A stretch of 64,000 bases of DNA from the NCBI GenBank assembly GCA_034678485.1, contig JAXDBU010000056.1, forward strand, positions 46,345-110,344, written 5' to 3'. Of the stretch, positions 17,047-25,368 are shown one piece after another (the first letter of the stretch is position 1; the number at the start of each line of letters is the position of its first letter). The notes beneath the pieces are model-generated. The model was not told the DNA's origin. It ran no database searches and worked only from the letters and a program-made list of their open reading frames with translations. Made by a program: the position numbers and the translations under genes. The DNA comes from PLanc-01 sp034678485 (GTDB lineage Bacteria; Planctomycetota; Phycisphaerae; Sedimentisphaerales; Anaerobacaceae).

Positions 17047-18615
17047 CTATAGCTCGTATCTGTATGCCCGAGCTACTCGGCGGATAGCAGTCAGCCCCAT
17101 CGCCACGATGATTCCGGGCAGGAGGATGTGTGCAACCAGCAAGCTGAGATCGGGGTCATTCAGGTGGTTGAAAATGTACACGCCAAGCCCAGTCCTAGGA
17201 ATCAGGAACTGCTCGATCACTAGCGTGGCGATGATCGCAATCGGAAAAGTGATTTCCATCGCCGTGAACGTTCCCGCGATTCCCTCCCGGAACACAACGT
17301 GCCGAAGGCGAAACCAGTAACCGGCCCCGAAGATGCGTGCGATATCCGCGCGCCGCCGGGGTGCCATCGCGGCGGCAACGGAGACGGCTTGCAGGGAGAT
17401 CAGAAAAAGGGTCAACCAGATCAAGAAGCAACGTTGAGACTCTGGCAGCTTGGGGAATAATCCCGCCGCAGGTGCCACCAGGACAAATATGGGTGCCGCG
17501 CGGCCGATTGCCAGCCACGGAGATACGGCTTGGAAGACTCGAATATTGTACCCAAGGAGCACACCCAGGGGAATGGCAAACAGATTGGCAACCAACCATC
17601 CTGCCATCGCTCTGCTCATGGTCGCGCCGAAGTGCGGCGCCAGGTCCGGCGATCTGATCAGATGTATCATCTGCTGCCCGACGCTCAAAGGCCCTGGCAA
17701 CAGACCAGGCTTGGCCACGATATGGGCGGCGAGACTCCACAGGAGCATGCCGATGGCAAGGCCGAGAGTGCCGAAAAAGATGCTTGTACCCCTTGACCGT
17801 TGGCGATCCGATGCAGCCCGGACCTGGGCGGACACCAAGGCGTCGCCATTCTGGCAGGACGACCCATGTGTATCAACATCTTGCACGTCGCTGGAGGACA
17901 CTCCGGCCGGCAGTCTGATCTCAGTGAGTCTCTTGACCGTAGTGCCATCGTCCCCGTCGACACGCAGTACCCTGGCACCCAACTGGAACAGGTCGTCGGA
18001 TCTGTGACTCGTAATGATCACCGGAATTCCCTTGGCGGCGATGCCCCGGATCACCGCCGCGACTGCCGTTCGAGAGGAAACGTCCAATCCTTCGAACGGC
18101 TCGTCCATAATGGCCAAGTGCGGATCGGGAACAGCTAGGGCCCTAAGAACCGCGATCTTGACTCGTTGGCCGCCGGAGAGGGACTGAACGCTTCTATCTA
18201 AGGGAACAGAAACCCCGTAATTACCCACCAGTTGTTGAACCGCCTCCCGGCACGCCCTGCTTGATGCTCCACGGACGCGAAGGGGCAGGGATACCTCCTG
18301 AGTGCCAGTCAGCCACGGGGACAGCGTTCCAGCCGGCGCTTGCGGCACATAGGCTATCTGTCCGGGCACTAGCGGGTCACCCTGGCAGAGGACTTCGCCC
18401 CTCAGTCTACTACGAGCATCTGCAACCGCCCGCAGAATCGTGGTCTTGCCCGAGCCATTGCCACCGATCAATCCGACGATCTCACCGGGCTGGATCAGCA
18501 GGCTGACATCGTCGACGACAAGATGGTGACCAACCGGAACCAAGGCGCGGGTCGTCGGGTAGCCCGCTCGCAGGCTACGAATCTCAATTACGTGCAGATG
18601 CTGTTCTAATGCCAT
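17047..18615 (-). CDS. NitT/TauT-like ABC transporter, ATPase and permease fused
   Basis: A 522-residue protein with two units. Residues 1-230 are an ABC ATPase (Walker A GGNGSGKTT, signature SLSGGQRVKIAVLRALA, Walker B HLAIMDEPFEG, H-loop ITSHR). After a linker, residues of about 270-522 are a six-helix inner-membrane permease of the SsuC/TauC type (TMSRAMAGWLVANLFAIPLG, EITFPIAIIATLVIEQFL). In most bacteria these are separate proteins; an ATPase-first fusion of this importer class is unusual. The gene starts four bases after the stop of the binding-protein gene, so they are cotranscribed. The substrate is unknown; a product or precursor of the neighbouring radical SAM locus is possible. Confidence 0.9.
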   Translation of the reverse strand: MALEQHLHVIEIRSLRAGYPTTRALVPVGHHLVVDDVSLLIQPGEIVGLIGGNGSGKTTILRAVADARSRLRGEVLCQGDPLVPGQIAYVPQAPAGTLSPWLTGTQEVSLPLRVRGASSRACREAVQQLVGNYGVSVPLDRSVQSLSGGQRVKIAVLRALAVPDPHLAIMDEPFEGLDVSSRTAVAAVIRGIAAKGIPVIITSHRSDDLFQLGARVLRVDGDDGTTVKRLTEIRLPAGVSSSDVQDVDTHGSSCQNGDALVSAQVRAASDRQRSRGTSIFFGTLGLAIGMLLWSLAAHIVAKPGLLPGPLSVGQQMIHLIRSPDLAPHFGATMSRAMAGWLVANLFAIPLGVLLGYNIRVFQAVSPWLAIGRAAPIFVLVAPAAGLFPKLPESQRCFLIWLTLFLISLQAVSVAAAMAPRRRADIARIFGAGYWFRLRHVVFREGIAGTFTAMEITFPIAIIATLVIEQFLIPRTGLGVYIFNHLNDPDLSLLVAHILLPGIIVAMGLTAIRRVARAYRYEL

Positions 18616-18619
18616 AGGT

Positions 18620-19633
18620 TCAGTTGTTGGCCGGAAATAGCGGAGTCATGTCTATTTTCTCCTTGAGCAGGCCGTCTCGCACCAGATCGTTCATGTACTG
18701 GATCGTGACTTCCTTTAGCGAATCTGAGGGTTTTGCCATTACGGGGAGAAAGAGCCGCTCCACGACGGCGGGCTTTATGTCGCCGTATTGAGGTTTGGCA
18801 AAGTACCCACGAACCTTCTGAGGTTCTCTCTGGGCTATCGCCACCGCGTCATCGACCATCGCCACGAAGTCCGATACCGCCTGCGGATGACTGGCAAGGA
18901 AGTCCTCGGCTATGACTGAGGCCGACACGGGTACGGGCTTGTCGTTGAACAGAAAGTGGGATACAGGGCCGCGCCATAAGAGAAGATGCCCTTCGGTGAT
19001 CGCCTCTGAGATTGCAGGTTCGAGGCCGAAGATGGCGTCATGCTCACCGTTTCGCAAACCTAACAAAGGCGTGGCCGGGTTGTACCGTATGACTTGGACT
19101 TGATCTGCCGGCACACCGCCAGCTACCAGTATCCGTCGCAGGAGGTATTCAGCTTGGTCTGTGGCAAGGCTCGCCGCCGTCTTCCCGGCCATGTCTTTGA
19201 CCGAAGTGACGCCCGAGTCTTTTCTCGCCACCAGGGAAACCCATCCTTCCTGGTTCACGTCTACCTGGAAGTAGTAGACCCGAAATTTCCGCTTGGGTCC
19301 CGGCGGCGCGAGTTGCTTGAACATCGCCTCCATCGGCATGCCCGCAAGTGCATCGATCTCGCCCGTCTGCAGCTTGGTGAAACCGTCCGCCGGGGAAGAG
19401 ACAGGCACGAGTTCCAGTTTCACCGCGTCCCTAACAAGTCCCGCTTCCTGCAGGACAACCGGAGTCACATCCGCCAGTGCCTTGGGCCGGTAGCCCAGAT
19501 GGAGCACGAGCGATTCCTTTTCGTCCTTCGTCCGGCTGCACCCCTTCAGAAGGACCATAGAGAATACGCTCATGCCCAGTAGAAGAGCCGCCACGCAGAA
19601 TGTAAACGCTTCGCGCATCCTTCCAGAAGCCAT
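18620..19633 (-). CDS. NMT1/SsuA-like substrate-binding lipoprotein
   Basis: A 337-residue periplasmic binding protein of the NitT/TauT/ABC-thiazole class. The N-terminus has a hydrophobic signal (FTFCVAALLLGMSVFSMVLL) and a KGC lipobox, so it should be lipid-anchored. The family pattern includes LHLGYRPKALADVTPVVLQE, KLQTGEIDALAGMPMEA and SVKDMAGKTAA. The ATG at 19633 is chosen for the GAGGAG seven bases upstream; an in-frame start five codons earlier is weaker. It lies between the XRE regulator gene and the fused ABC gene on one strand. It should deliver a small organic ligand to the fused transporter; the ligand cannot be read from the sequence. Confidence 0.9.
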   Translation of the reverse strand: MASGRMREAFTFCVAALLLGMSVFSMVLLKGCSRTKDEKESLVLHLGYRPKALADVTPVVLQEAGLVRDAVKLELVPVSSPADGFTKLQTGEIDALAGMPMEAMFKQLAPPGPKRKFRVYYFQVDVNQEGWVSLVARKDSGVTSVKDMAGKTAASLATDQAEYLLRRILVAGGVPADQVQVIRYNPATPLLGLRNGEHDAIFGLEPAISEAITEGHLLLWRGPVSHFLFNDKPVPVSASVIAEDFLASHPQAVSDFVAMVDDAVAIAQREPQKVRGYFAKPQYGDIKPAVVERLFLPVMAKPSDSLKEVTIQYMNDLVRDGLLKEKIDMTPLFPANN

Positions 19634-19675
19634 GTGGTTTCTCCTCAATCATGTCCGGGTTCACATCGCCCGCAT

Positions 19676-20710
19676 TCACCTGAGCAGCGATTCGAGTTCA
19701 GGCACGCTGTCTGCAACTGCCCAACTGCCGCCGTATTCATCCTTCCATGCATCACCGAACGTTGTCTTCGACCACTTGCCATTCTCCGCGTGCCAGGGCT
19801 TGAGAGCCGGCATGAAGTAGTCGCGCCAGACGTTCAAGAGGTCCAGAGATGCCTGGAACCATTGACTCTGGGGGTTGAACATGTCGATCCACTTCGGGGA
19901 TTGGTCGTATGGCGGGATATCGATCATCATGCCAACGCGGTAGAGATCAGGGTTGAAAAGGCCATGGGTTGAGTTCTCGGAGGGCGACTTCTTCTCGGTT
20001 CTCTTTACGAGCGTAGGTCGAATGCGAAGCGCTGTTGAGGGTGGGACCACTACGTTTGTAGAAATGGGAACAAATACTCTGATCCGATCCAAGTGCCCAC
20101 TCACCAGTGGATGCTGCCAATAGTCCCGGGCGAGCGATGCGACATCAAGGCAGATGTCCCTGTAATGGCGATTGAGGTCTGACGCGACCTCGGACCCGGC
20201 GGCTACTTTTGGGTAAGGGCAGAACATCGCGAGCCACAAGCCCTCGCCGATCAACCTTGCGAACGAATCGAGGATCGTGCTACGGGACTTCGCCGTGGGT
20301 TTAGACATGTACGCAACACAAAGAAGCGCAGGCGTCCCGTCCCTCAAGTCTTCCTTCAACGCGCTGGCAAAGGCCTGCGGCTCAAGCTGGCCGGGGAACG
20401 TGGGCGGGGCTGACTCACGCCGCTTCTCAGACTGCGTCTTCAGTTCGGCCAAGCTCCCTTCCGACAGGACTCGGTTCGCAGTCTTCAGCCATGATTTCGG
20501 GTCCTGATCTAGAGCAAGGGCGAGCCGTGCAACAATGTCGGCGCGAGGAACCAACTCCGGCTTCTCGGCCTTGAAAACTGTCCTGCTTGAGACGCCAGCC
20601 GCCCGCGCGAGGGCGTCCTGAGTAACTCTTCTGCTTTCCCGAGTGCTCTTCAGCAACTTGGCGAAGGCATCATTCACCTGCTGCTTGGATTTCGCCACAT
20701 TCTTCTCCAT
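19676..20710 (-). CDS. XRE-family transcriptional regulator with unknown C-terminal domain
   Basis: A 344-residue protein. Residues of about 10-65 are an XRE helix-turn-helix (FAKLLKSTRESRRVTQDALARAAGVSSRTVFKAE). The remaining 270 residues match no domain I recognise and contain GEGLWLAMFCPYP and YDQSPKWIDMFNPQSQW; they may form a ligand-sensing module. The start at 20710 is chosen because the longer open frame would run through a good promoter (20754-20782). It is first in a leftward group with the binding protein and transporter and is divergent from the peptide/radical SAM group, so it probably controls both directions. Confidence 0.85.
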   Translation of the reverse strand: MEKNVAKSKQQVNDAFAKLLKSTRESRRVTQDALARAAGVSSRTVFKAEKPELVPRADIVARLALALDQDPKSWLKTANRVLSEGSLAELKTQSEKRRESAPPTFPGQLEPQAFASALKEDLRDGTPALLCVAYMSKPTAKSRSTILDSFARLIGEGLWLAMFCPYPKVAAGSEVASDLNRHYRDICLDVASLARDYWQHPLVSGHLDRIRVFVPISTNVVVPPSTALRIRPTLVKRTEKKSPSENSTHGLFNPDLYRVGMMIDIPPYDQSPKWIDMFNPQSQWFQASLDLLNVWRDYFMPALKPWHAENGKWSKTTFGDAWKDEYGGSWAVADSVPELESLLR

Positions 20711-20753
20711 ACGAGTTTCTTTGACACCGATCGGTCTATCGGCCAGCACTTCC

Positions 20754-20782
20754 ATCATAAATCGTATCGGGCCACCAGTCAA
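20754..20782 (-). promoter_or_regulatory. Promoter of the XRE-binding protein-ABC group
   Basis: TTGACT, a 17-base spacer and TATGAT on the minus strand. Between it and the start codon lie GATCGG/CCGAT words that could be an operator for the regulator. Confidence 0.65.
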
Positions 20783-20801
20783 AAAAAATGCATGAATATA
20801 T

Positions 20802-20830
20802 TTGACAGAACATGCGCACTACAGTAATAT
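20802..20830 (+). promoter_or_regulatory. Promoter of the peptide/radical SAM group
   Basis: TTGACA at 20802, a 17-base spacer and TAATAT at 20825. It stands back to back with the leftward promoter about 20 bases away, a good arrangement for joint control. Transcription would begin near 20837, giving a leader of about 200 bases. Confidence 0.7.
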
Positions 20831-20869
20831 TCAAGAAAAGGTAAGAAAGTAAGTGAATGTGTGTGCATG

Positions 20870-20978
20870 CTATAGGGCGACCGAGTAGCCAAGGAAGCAA
20901 AGCGGAAGCCGCTGCCCGAGCCACCGGGTAGGGGCGGACAAACGAGGTGGCTGAAGCACGTGGCACTTCAGCCCATGA
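20870..20978 (+). ncRNA. Structured 5' leader RNA of the peptide/radical SAM group
   Basis: The leader holds several perfect stems: AGCCACC with GGTGGCT (about 20930-20958), then GGCTGAAG with CTTCAGCC around a nine-base loop, plus a GCGG-AA-GCCGC hairpin. The two main stems share the GGCT and cannot both form fully, which suggests alternative folds. I could not match it to a known riboswitch class. Confidence 0.45.
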
Positions 20979-21040
20979 CCGGGAATCGACAGCCGCGCCT
21001 GCACGCCCCCGGCCATGAAGGACGTAAAGGAGATCAAGCC

Positions 21041-21256
21041 ATGACGAAGAGTTACTTGCCCAATACCGGCTTGACGCCGCTGACGAACGAAGCCGCCTGT
21101 CCTGAGCCGTTCGAGTTGCTGCGGGAGATTGTCCCCAGTTCGCCTTTGACCAGTGAGATTAAGCTGGTGGCCGACCGGGACCACATCGACCGCGTGGAAC
21201 TCGGGAGCTTTGGAGGTCAGCGATTCCTTATCAGCAAGACCCGGTTCGGTTCCTAA
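21041..21256 (+). CDS. Small 71-residue protein, candidate peptide substrate of the radical SAM enzyme
   Basis: The ATG at 21041 follows AAGGAG by eight bases. The 71-residue product has no signal peptide or membrane segment. It has one cysteine (residue 20), a proline/threonine-rich first half (YLPNTGLTPLTNEAACPEPF) and a second half rich in charged residues ending FLISKTRFGS. It resembles no family I know. Its place as first gene of a radical SAM/SPASM transcription unit, followed by a hairpin that could raise its expression over the enzyme, fits a ribosomally made precursor peptide. This function is inference; it could instead be a small peptide-recognition partner of the enzyme. Confidence 0.6.
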   Translation: MTKSYLPNTGLTPLTNEAACPEPFELLREIVPSSPLTSEIKLVADRDHIDRVELGSFGGQRFLISKTRFGS

Positions 21257-21272
21257 TTCCGTGTCGCAAGAC

Positions 21273-21300
21273 CTGCCCCAGCCGCGCGGAGCTGGGGCAG
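21273..21300 (+). terminator. Perfect 10-bp hairpin after the small peptide gene (attenuator)
   Basis: CTGCCCCAGC and GCTGGGGCAG are perfect arms 17 bases after the stop codon. No T-run follows, so partial termination or protection of the upstream mRNA is more likely than full termination. Such a hairpin between a precursor gene and its enzyme is common in RiPP operons. Confidence 0.6.
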
Positions 21301-21467
21301 TCCAGCGAACCCAACACAACATCGTTACCGCCCTGGTGTCGAAAGGCCGTCTACAGAAGCCGCGACGCGGGGCACAACCTGAAGGAGCAATGACAATGCT
21401 GGCACGCGAAAGAAATCAAGCAATTGGGCGCTCAAGACTCGGTATGGAAAGTGAAAGGAAGGAAGAA

Positions 21468-22895
21468 ATGAAAGCCTCACGGTACAATGTGTTTGCCCCG
21501 TCCCCCGATGGCGATGGAGATGAGTTAGTATATAATGCCCTAACTGGGGCCATCCTTCGAGGAGACAGGAACTTCATCAGGGTACTTAGGGAGGGTGACG
21601 TCTGGTCGCTGATCGCCGGGGACTATGATGACATCCTCTTCGATAACGGCTTCCTCGTGCCCGATACTTGCGACGAACTGGATGTCTACCGCCAACTGCA
21701 CAATCGCTGGAAATCGGGCTCGGAGCTTGCGGAGTTCAACATGCTCGTGACCTACGACTGCAACTTCGCTTGCCCATATTGTTATCAGGGCAGAGGAGAT
21801 ACTGGAAAGCGGATTCACGGCTTCAAGGCAATGGACGAGGAGATGATCAAGCGTTTCAAAACATTTGTGAAACGCACCGTCGAAGAACGTCAGTCGAAGC
21901 GAATGGAGTTGGTATTATATGGCGGTGAACCACTGCTTGAGGAGAAGGCGTGCCGCCAAGTCACCGACGAACTGGCTCGTTGGGCTGCCAAGAACAACGT
22001 GGCTTTTCGGCTGCACCTGCTATCGAATGGGAGTCTCCTTACGCCGGATTTCGTCGAGTGGGCCTCACAGTATCGGTTACGCCTTCAGGTGCCAGTAGAC
22101 GGTGCCGAGGAACAGCATAATCGCATCAGGTTCTACAAAGACCGCGATGAAACTTGCCGAGGGTCCTTCAACGACGTGACTACGGCGCTGGCGTTGACCA
22201 ACCGCCCCGGCATAGAGACCCATATTCGTATCAGCCTTACCGATGAAACCTACCCTTCGATGGTGCAGATGCTCGACAGTCTCAAAGAGCGTGGCCTCAC
22301 CCATCTCTACACCGATTTCTGCTATATCACAGCCTTCACGAATGCCTGCGCCCCATACGGACAACACATTCTGGACGATGGCATGCTCTTCAGAGTGATG
22401 CCTACCCTGTGGCGAGAAGCCCATTCGCGGGGTTTTCGACTCGACATCAGGCCGCACCCGCAGCCACTCCCTTGCAGCAGCATTGCGGATGGATCGTTCA
22501 TCACTGACCCCTTTGGCGAAGTCTACAAGTGCTGGGAACTCGTTGGGCTGAAGGAACATGCTGTGGGGCGGCTGGCGGAAGATGGGAGGTTGGAGAAGAC
22601 CGCTGTGTACGATGATGTCCTACTCCGCGACCCGACGACTTTCCCTCAGTGTGCGTCCCACTCGTACCTGCCCTCCTGTGGTGGTGGTTGTGTGTGCAAA
22701 GCCTATTGGCAGCACCGGACTTACCACGCCGCCGGCTGTGGTTCGGAAAAGTACCTGCTGCCGGAGAAGATCAAGATGGTCTTCGAGATGGCAAAGCCCC
22801 TGGACACACAGCCGAGAATGTACGACAACATGGACATGCAGATCGTCTCCGGCCCCGTCGAGCCGGCGATGTCCCATTGCTACGTCTTGGTATGA
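21468..22895 (+). CDS. Radical SAM/SPASM maturase-type enzyme
   Basis: A 475-residue radical SAM protein. The cluster-binding motif is CNFACPYC (CxxxCxxC) near residue 95, followed by LYGGEPLL and LLSNGSLL. The C-terminus carries SPASM-type auxiliary cysteines (YKCWELVG, FPQCAS, SCGGGCVCKAYW, AGCGSEK) that would bind extra iron-sulfur clusters. Enzymes of this design modify peptides (thioether or C-C links, oxidation). I chose the ATG at 21468 after AAGGAAGGAAG; in-frame ATGs at 21397 and 21444 would add 24 or 8 residues. It stands between the small peptide gene and an MBL-fold gene with a ten-base gap to the latter, so the three are one transcription unit. Confidence 0.92.
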   Translation: MKASRYNVFAPSPDGDGDELVYNALTGAILRGDRNFIRVLREGDVWSLIAGDYDDILFDNGFLVPDTCDELDVYRQLHNRWKSGSELAEFNMLVTYDCNFACPYCYQGRGDTGKRIHGFKAMDEEMIKRFKTFVKRTVEERQSKRMELVLYGGEPLLEEKACRQVTDELARWAAKNNVAFRLHLLSNGSLLTPDFVEWASQYRLRLQVPVDGAEEQHNRIRFYKDRDETCRGSFNDVTTALALTNRPGIETHIRISLTDETYPSMVQMLDSLKERGLTHLYTDFCYITAFTNACAPYGQHILDDGMLFRVMPTLWREAHSRGFRLDIRPHPQPLPCSSIADGSFITDPFGEVYKCWELVGLKEHAVGRLAEDGRLEKTAVYDDVLLRDPTTFPQCASHSYLPSCGGGCVCKAYWQHRTYHAAGCGSEKYLLPEKIKMVFEMAKPLDTQPRMYDNMDMQIVSGPVEPAMSHCYVLV

Positions 22896-22905
22896 GGCGG
22901 CACTC

Positions 22906-23850
22906 ATGAATCTGATATGGGTTACGCAGCGTGTAGCCTATCTTCCCGGCAAGACGAACATTGGCGTCATACTGTCCCGCACGCCGGGGAAGTGCATCCT
23001 TGTCGACACAGGCTTGGACGATAATGCTGGCAAGAGGCTGCTGAGCAGCTTGGCTGCTCACAGCCTCTTGCCCGTGGCCATCATCAATACCCATGCCCAC
23101 GCGGACCATTTTGGGGCCAATGCGGCTATCGTCGCCGCCACGGGAGCCAGCGTCTGTGCGCCTGCAGGAGAAGCCGAGATTATTCAGGCCCCTGATATCG
23201 AGCCGATGTACCTCTTCTCCGGTGCGCGGCCAATCGCGGAACTTACGGGCAAATTCCTTCGCGGATCAGATTGTACGGTGGATAGGCGCTTACCAAATAG
23301 CCCTTCGGCCTTGACCATTGACGAGACTGAGATTGGTACAGTGCCACTCCCAGGTCACACGCCTTGGCAATCAGGGATATCGTGCGACGGGGTTCTCTTC
23401 TGCGCTGACTCATTGTTCTCTCTGGAATTGCTTGAGAAGCACAAGATTCCGTATTTCAGCGACATCGGGGCAACGAGGCAGACTCTCACTCTGCTGTGCG
23501 ATGCACGGAAGGCATTCACCTTCTTCGTTCCGTGCCATGCCATGCCTTCGCATGATGTTTCAGACATCGCACGGGCAAATTTGGAGAGGCTTGATGAAAT
23601 CCAGCATACCATATTGCAGACCACCGCGACGGGCGTGACGGCTCAGGACCTGCTCAAGTCACTGTGTGGCTCCCTTGGCTTGGTAATCCGGTCCGTGCAG
23701 GAATACTTCCTGCTCAATACGGTTGTCCTCTCATTTCTTAGCTACCTCAAAGACCAAGGTCTAATATCAATCGAAATGACCGAGAGCATGCTCCGGTGGC
23801 ATGGGGTAGCCGGTCCGAAGCTCAATGACCGCAAGTCACACGGGAGTTAG
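22906..23850 (+). CDS. Metallo-beta-lactamase fold hydrolase
   Basis: A 314-residue MBL-fold protein with the zinc-binding motif THAHADHFG, a later PLPGHTPW, CADSLFSLE, and VPCHAMPSHD. The last 70 residues form a winged-helix-like tail. No signal peptide is seen. The ATG at 22906 lies ten bases after the radical SAM stop. In this context it may act on the modified peptide or a by-product, but the substrate is unknown. Its stop codon is formed across the left end of an insertion sequence: TA comes from the target duplication and G from the element, and the unoccupied site would also read TAG, so the protein is not truncated. Confidence 0.9.
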   Translation: MNLIWVTQRVAYLPGKTNIGVILSRTPGKCILVDTGLDDNAGKRLLSSLAAHSLLPVAIINTHAHADHFGANAAIVAATGASVCAPAGEAEIIQAPDIEPMYLFSGARPIAELTGKFLRGSDCTVDRRLPNSPSALTIDETEIGTVPLPGHTPWQSGISCDGVLFCADSLFSLELLEKHKIPYFSDIGATRQTLTLLCDARKAFTFFVPCHAMPSHDVSDIARANLERLDEIQHTILQTTATGVTAQDLLKSLCGSLGLVIRSVQEYFLLNTVVLSFLSYLKDQGLISIEMTESMLRWHGVAGPKLNDRKSHGS

Positions 23851-25136
23851 GCAGTGTCAGACAATAACTGCACGAATCAGTTCTTCCCGTGAGGATGGAT
23901 CGTGTAGTTCCAGTCGGGGTGGAAACGATGAGGAGCCAGACGGATTTGTGCCATCTGTTTGTCCGAGACTTCCTGGCCTTTCGGATAGCGTCCTTTGTCG
24001 AGCTCACACCGGACTCGCAGGCCCTCTTGGGTTCGCGTCGAGGCGATCAGGTTGACGATCACCGCCAGGGACACCAGGGGGCGCCCACGCCAGTTCGTGC
24101 TGATGTAGGAGAACAACCGATGCTCAATCTTGTTCCACTTGCTCGTGCCGGGCGGAAAGTGACACACGGTGATTGAAAGCCCGGTGCGGTTGGCCAGTTG
24201 CTGAAGTTCCCATTTCCACAAGCGCGTTCGTGCACCGTTGCTGCCCCCTGCGTCGGCGGTGACCAGCAAGGCCTCGGTGCCTCGGTACAGCGGCCGGCCC
24301 ATCTTCTGCCACCACCGGCCGATCGTACGGACCGCAAAACGAGCGGTGTCATGGTCGATGCCCACACTGACCCACCCGGCGTTCCGCGTCAGATCGTACA
24401 CCCCGTAGGGAATCGCCTTGCCCAACTCGGGAATCCGAAAGTCGTGCACCCGGACCGGTTCGGGCGTCCCCTTCGGTCGCCACTGTTTCCCGGCGTTTTT
24501 GAAATGGCCCACCAGTTCCTTCTTCTTCGTATCGACCGAGATAACCGGCTGACCGAGGGCCTGGAAGCGTCGGACCTTGCGTTGAATGTAGCGGAACTGG
24601 GCGTCCCGGTCCGGATGGTTCGAGCCCTCGCGGCTCTTGCGGTTGGCTTGAAGACTGTAGCCAGCGGCATACAGCAACTCCAGGACCAGTTGATGGCTGA
24701 CGTTGTGTCCCATGCCCCGCAGTTCCCTGGCCAAGGTGCGAACACTCTTGGACGTCCAGCGCAAGGGCGACTGCGGGTCTCCCGAAACGCTGGGTTCGAC
24801 CAACCCGTCCAAGTCGGCCAGGAGCGTTGCATCCTTCGCGAGCGTCTTCTTGCGGCCACCCCCCGGGCGACGGACACGGCCGGGTTCCGGGAGCAGACCC
24901 GACTCCAACTCCTTCAAACCCCGCGTGATCGTGGAGTAGGAAACCCCCGTGGCACGCGACACCAACGCAATCCCTCCATGGCCGATCGCCTTGGCCTCGG
25001 TCGCCGCCCAGAGTCGGCGGCCCCGCTCATCCAAGGCACAAACCAACGATTCGAACTTCGCCTTGACAATGCTTGCGTCCACATGTCTTATATCGGACGA
25101 AAGCTCAAAATCCTTCAGTTATTGTCTGACACTGCC
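23850..25136 (-). mobile_element. ISAzo13-like insertion sequence, complete
   Basis: A 1287-base element bounded by perfect 21-base inverted repeats (23850-23870 and 25116-25136, starting GGCAGTGTCAGACAATAACTG). TTA flanks both ends (23847-23849, 25137-25139), consistent with a 3-base target duplication. The single transposase gene is intact, so the element looks recent and potentially active. Confidence 0.93.
23877..25082 (-). CDS. ISAzo13-family transposase
   Basis: A 401-residue transposase. The N-terminal half has a helix-turn-helix (GIALVSRATGVSYSTITRGL) and a basic GGGRKK region. The catalytic half shows ISVDTKKKELVGHFKN (first Asp), LLVTADAGGSNG (second Asp) and SKWNKIEHRLFSYIS (Glu), the DDE triad of the ISAzo13 group. 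It fills the insertion sequence between its inverted repeats and is not interrupted. It is unrelated to the transfer functions of the island. Confidence 0.95.
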   Translation of the reverse strand: MDASIVKAKFESLVCALDERGRRLWAATEAKAIGHGGIALVSRATGVSYSTITRGLKELESGLLPEPGRVRRPGGGRKKTLAKDATLLADLDGLVEPSVSGDPQSPLRWTSKSVRTLARELRGMGHNVSHQLVLELLYAAGYSLQANRKSREGSNHPDRDAQFRYIQRKVRRFQALGQPVISVDTKKKELVGHFKNAGKQWRPKGTPEPVRVHDFRIPELGKAIPYGVYDLTRNAGWVSVGIDHDTARFAVRTIGRWWQKMGRPLYRGTEALLVTADAGGSNGARTRLWKWELQQLANRTGLSITVCHFPPGTSKWNKIEHRLFSYISTNWRGRPLVSLAVIVNLIASTRTQEGLRVRCELDKGRYPKGQEVSDKQMAQIRLAPHRFHPDWNYTIHPHGKN

Positions 25137-25271
25137 TTAGGTGCTACTGCCTTCTCTCCGATCCTGTCGTTCTCCTTCTGTTGAAGGACCTGCGCCGGCC
25201 TGTCACGCACCTTGCTCAAGCCGTTCAAGGCCCGGCTCACGAGGCTGATCGCTTCGCTGTGTTTCCCTTTT

Positions 25272-25340
25272 CCAGAAGGGGGGCTGGCGGTTTGTTCTTC
25301 AGCCGTGGGTGAAAGAACAAACCGCCGCCCGCCATTCTGG
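25272..25340 (+). promoter_or_regulatory. Long hairpin upstream of ardA, possible single-strand promoter
   Basis: The arms match at 24 of 28 positions, with a perfect 14-base inner part (GGCGGTTTGTTCTT with AAGAACAAACCGCC). It ends about 30 bases before the ardA start. In conjugative plasmids ardA is expressed from single-stranded hairpin promoters right after transfer; the same role is inferred here. Confidence 0.5.
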
Positions 25341-25368
25341 GGAAAAACGGCTTTTTGAGGGAGAATAT

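Noticed and set aside
20870..20978. Cobalamin, TPP or molybdenum-cofactor riboswitch upstream of the peptide gene
   Set aside because: The conserved cores of these classes are not recognisable; kept only as an unassigned structured leader.
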